Source: Acidobacteriaceae bacterium (GTDB taxonomy: Bacteria > Acidobacteriota > Terriglobia > Bryobacterales > Bryobacteraceae). Taken from it: a stretch of 8,857 nucleotides of DNA. A model generated the notes under the pieces. The model worked only from the letters and a program-made list of their open reading frames with translations, had not been told where the DNA came from and did no database searches. The stretch is from the NCBI GenBank assembly GCA_019239585.1, contig JAFAZU010000612.1:1-8857 (forward strand), in the 5' to 3' direction. Positions 6,990 through 8,857 of the stretch are shown here, piece by piece (position 1 is the stretch's first letter; each line of letters starts with the position of its first letter). The translations under genes were made by a program, and so were the position numbers.

Positions 6990-7005
6990 TTATGCACCAA
7001 CGCCC
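6990..7005 (-). repeat. Right inverted repeat of the IS5-family remnant
   Basis: The minus strand reads GGGCGTTGGTGCATAA inward from 7005, the partner of the left repeat at 6563-6578. It lies 64 bases before the first ATG of the transposase remnant, a normal leader distance for an IS5-type element. Confidence 0.75.
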
Positions 7006-7088
7006 TCCTTGTTTCGGTAAGAATTGGAAGGACTAACTGTAAACATACTGGCCGCGCAACTGAATCAGCTTCCTTTCCACGCGTTCGC

Positions 7089-7094
7089 TACAAT
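7089..7094 (+). promoter_or_regulatory. Possible -10 element upstream of the ytfQ-like gene
   Basis: TACAAT differs by one base from TATAAT and lies 64 bases before the ATG at 7159, in the 153-base gap between the IS5 remnant and the gene. No recognisable -35 occurs at the expected distance, so this is only a candidate. Confidence 0.22.
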
Positions 7095-7158
7095 CTAGCA
7101 AGATCCCTGAAAAGATGTCCGCCTGAGCAAGGAAAGTTCCTGCAGACCTCCAATAGCA

Positions 7159-8112
7159 ATGCCGCGCTCCATCACTCGGCGACTCGCCTTGACTGCTCCT
7201 TTGCTGCTGCCGTCGATCAGCTGCATTCGTAAAAAGACAAAGATCGTCATCGGCTTTTCGCAGATGGAAAACAATAATCCGTGGCGCATTGCAGAGACGA
7301 ACAGCATGAAGCAGGAAGCAGCAAAACGGCACTCTACTTACGAGCTCATCGTGACCGATGCGCAGGGACAAACCTCGAAGCAAGTATCGGATGTAGAGGA
7401 TCTGATTGCGCGCCGGGTTTCGGCGCTCTTTCTTGCCCCGCGCGAGTACGAAGGCCTCAGTCCGGCGCTGGACTCGGCGAAGGAGCTCAAAATACCCGTA
7501 TTCTTGATTGACCGCGAGGCGGCAGGGAAGGCAGGCGAGGATTATGTCTCCTTTTTGGGGTCGGACTTTATTCAACAGGCGCGGCGCGTAGCGGAATGGC
7601 TAATCAAGCACACCGGCGGGAAAGCCTCTATCGTGGAGCTAACAGGGACGCCCGGCTCTTCTGTGGCGCGCGACCGCTCCCAAGGTTTCCTTGAGTGCAT
7701 TGCCGGTCACCCTGGGATGCGGATCATTGCTTCGCAAACAGCCGACTTTTCCCGTGCTACAGCGCAACGGGTGATGGAAAATATCGTCCAGGCCAAGGGT
7801 AAGGAGATCACTGCCGTTTACGCACACAATGATGAAATGGCCCTGGGCGCAATCCAGGCCTTGAAAGCGGCGGGCCTGCGGCCGGGGATGGATTTTTTCG
7901 TCGTCTCGGTCGACGGTGAGAAAGCCGCTCTGCAATCCATTATCCTTGGTGAGATGTCGGCGACCGCCGAATCAAACCCGCGCTTTGGCCCTCTCGCTTT
8001 TGACACGCTCGATAAGTTCAGAAGGGGAGAGAAGATACCGAGTAAGATCATTCTGGAAGATAAGTTTTTCGATGCGAGCAACGCCCGGGAGTTCGTTGAC
8101 CAGGCTTACTGA
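7159..8112 (+). CDS. ytfQ: Sugar ABC importer substrate-binding protein, YtfQ-like (galactofuranose type)
   Basis: This 317-residue periplasmic-binding protein captures a sugar and hands it to an inner-membrane ABC importer. Similarity to E. coli YtfQ, which binds galactofuranose, runs throughout: IGFSQMENNNPWRIAETNSM (31-50), IPVFLIDREA (112-121) with Asp118-Arg119, ELTGTPGSSVARDR..GF (160-177), YAHNDEMALGAIQALKAAGL (221-240) with Asn224-Asp225, and SVDG with Asp252. These are the usual ligand-contact positions of the Peripla_BP_4 family. The N-terminus has Arg7-Arg8, a short hydrophobic run LALTAPLLLPS and Cys22 in SISC, a slightly off-consensus lipobox, so it is probably a lipoprotein. The ATG at 7159 lacks a good Shine-Dalgarno, but no ATG, GTG or TTG lies between it and an in-frame stop at 7108. 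Its last 17 bases overlap the ATPase gene. The family call is strong; the exact sugar is inferred. Confidence 0.88.
   Translation: MPRSITRRLALTAPLLLPSISCIRKKTKIVIGFSQMENNNPWRIAETNSMKQEAAKRHSTYELIVTDAQGQTSKQVSDVEDLIARRVSALFLAPREYEGLSPALDSAKELKIPVFLIDREAAGKAGEDYVSFLGSDFIQQARRVAEWLIKHTGGKASIVELTGTPGSSVARDRSQGFLECIAGHPGMRIIASQTADFSRATAQRVMENIVQAKGKEITAVYAHNDEMALGAIQALKAAGLRPGMDFFVVSVDGEKAALQSIILGEMSATAESNPRFGPLAFDTLDKFRRGEKIPSKIILEDKFFDASNAREFVDQAY
8087..8091 (+). promoter_or_regulatory. Ribosome binding site fixing the TTG start of the ABC ATPase
   Basis: GGGAG lies four bases upstream of the TTG at 8096, inside the end of the ytfQ-like gene. No ATG or GTG occurs nearby in the ATPase frame before the conserved domain begins, so this site supports the TTG start and translational coupling. 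Confidence 0.5.
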
Positions 8113-8857
8113 CAATCCAGAGCCGCTGCTACGCGCCGAAGAGATCACAAAAGTGTTCGCGGGAGTTACCGCCCTCGCGGGGATAAATTTCAGCCTTGAA
8201 CGCGGTGAGGTCCGGGCGCTGGTGGGCCAAAACGGCGCGGGCAAGTCCACCCTGATCAAAATCATTACTGGGGTCCTGCCACGATCCGGCGGGCGCATTT
8301 GGCTGGAGGGACAACAGGTCCAGTTCCGCAATCCACAACAGGCGCAAGCTGCGGGGGTGACTGCAGTTCATCAAGAGATCCAGTTATTGGAAGGCCGCAG
8401 CGTAGCTGAAAACGTCTACTTTGGGCGGGAGCCACGCCGTTGGGGCTTGATTGATTGGAAGCGGATGAATGAGGACACCCGCCAAGTCCTCGAGAAGTTA
8501 GGTCTGGATATCGACCCGCGCATGGCGTTGGGCAGCTTGAACATTGCCCTGCGTCAGATGGTTTCCATTGCGCGGTGCGTGTCCCTGGGCGCGAAGCTGA
8601 TTGTGTTCGACGAGCCGACAAGCTCGTTAACGACACACGAAGTCTCGACTCTGTACACGACCATACGCCGCTTACAGGCGGACGGTGTCGGGATGGTCTA
8701 TATTAGCCACCGTTTCGACGAACTTTATACGGTTTGCGACAGCGTCACGGTGCTACGCGACGGTAAGCTGGCCGCAACACGCAAACTCCCTGGCTTGGAG
8801 CGAATCGACTTAGTTTGCCTGATGCTGGGCAAGCAGCGGGAAGAGTTGCGTGCTGGT
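8096..8857 (+). CDS. ytfR: Sugar ABC importer ATP-binding protein, YtfR-like (partial)
   Basis: The first 254 residues of an ATPase that powers sugar import are visible; relatives such as YtfR, RbsA and MglA have about 500 residues with two tandem nucleotide-binding domains, so the second domain lies beyond the window. From a TTG start the protein begins MTRLTDNPEPLLRAEEITKV. It shows Walker A GQNGAGKST (44-52), the Q-loop in HQE (Gln93), the variant signature LNIALRQMVSIAR (148-160), Walker B LIVFDEP (168-174) with Glu173, the SSLT D-loop region and the switch histidine in ISHRFDE (His205). The signature has Asn where LSGGQ has Ser; sugar-importer ATPases of this group often deviate there. 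It overlaps the binding-protein gene by 17 bases, so the two are very likely one operon, and permease genes would be expected next. Sugar-importer ATPase is near certain; YtfR is supported mostly by its partner. Confidence 0.88.
   Translation, partial: MTRLTDNPEPLLRAEEITKVFAGVTALAGINFSLERGEVRALVGQNGAGKSTLIKIITGVLPRSGGRIWLEGQQVQFRNPQQAQAAGVTAVHQEIQLLEGRSVAENVYFGREPRRWGLIDWKRMNEDTRQVLEKLGLDIDPRMALGSLNIALRQMVSIARCVSLGAKLIVFDEPTSSLTTHEVSTLYTTIRRLQADGVGMVYISHRFDELYTVCDSVTVLRDGKLAATRKLPGLERIDLVCLMLGKQREELRAG

Larger units (their letters stand above)
6563..7005 (-). mobile_element. Internally deleted IS5-family element bounded by inverted repeats
   Basis: A 443-base unit is bounded by imperfect 16-base inverted repeats and contains three collinear pieces of one IS5-family transposase read leftward. 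Complete relatives encode roughly 310-330 residues; here only about 100 codons survive, in shifted frames. Both ends are retained while the catalytic interior is lost, as in MITE-like or non-autonomous derivatives. No clear target-site duplication is visible. Confidence 0.75.

Noticed and set aside
6555..7012. Target-site duplication flanking the IS5-family remnant
   Set aside because: The bases outside the two inverted repeats (CTGAT on the left, TCCTT on the right) do not match as a direct repeat, so none can be claimed.
6650..7036. Plus-strand open frame of 128 codons
   Set aside because: It is antisense to the IS5-family transposase remnant, whose minus-strand pieces match a known family.
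7033..7575. Minus-strand open frame of 180 codons
   Set aside because: It overlaps the first part of the ytfQ-like gene in antisense and has no family resemblance.
1..8857. CRISPR array, tRNA or rRNA genes
   Set aside because: No regularly spaced direct repeats, tRNA cloverleaf-like segment or rRNA core sequence was found on either strand by reading.

Overview
The window looks like an accessory region of a Gram-negative-type bacterial chromosome. The genes that can be placed are a Uma2 nuclease, the beginning of a restriction-type protein, decayed insertion sequences and a sugar ABC importer with a probable lipoprotein binding component. This mix, with moderately high GC by eye and frequent non-ATG starts, fits soil bacteria such as Acidobacteriota. 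That placement is a guess, because no rRNA, tRNA or marker gene is present.

Layout: (1) Bases 1-822, minus strand: an intact Uma2-family PD-(D/E)XK nuclease gene, followed by the first 60 codons of a second gene. Its N-terminus resembles the BPTD_3080-type restriction endonuclease family and it starts at TTG; the rest lies outside the window. (2) Bases 1042-6255, plus strand: two large genes 39 bases apart, 557 and 1166 residues. The first carries sequence signatures of the TULIP/P47-like family known from clostridial orfX-p47 toxin clusters. The second appears to be a mosaic: an N-terminal beta-propeller-like half, an Ig-like linker, then two blocks of 11-residue (hendecad) amphipathic helix repeats, one very rich in Trp and Phe, and a hydrophobic C-terminus. 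This pair is the most unusual content of the window. (3) Bases 6256-7158: an insertion-sequence graveyard. It holds the 3' end of an IS6-family element with one terminal repeat, and an internally deleted IS5-family element that keeps both terminal inverted repeats. (4) Bases 7159-8857, plus strand: ytfQ-ytfR-like genes of a galactofuranose-type sugar importer, overlapping by 17 bases. The ATPase is cut by the window edge.

How the parts may work together: the TULIP-like and hendecad proteins are probably co-transcribed and may form one lipid- or membrane-acting system, possibly a toxin-like one by analogy with orfX-p47 loci. That is inference from family resemblance and gene order only. The sugar importer is an ordinary metabolic operon, separated from the pair by the IS scars. 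The Uma2 and restriction genes point toward a defence or mobile neighbourhood to the left.
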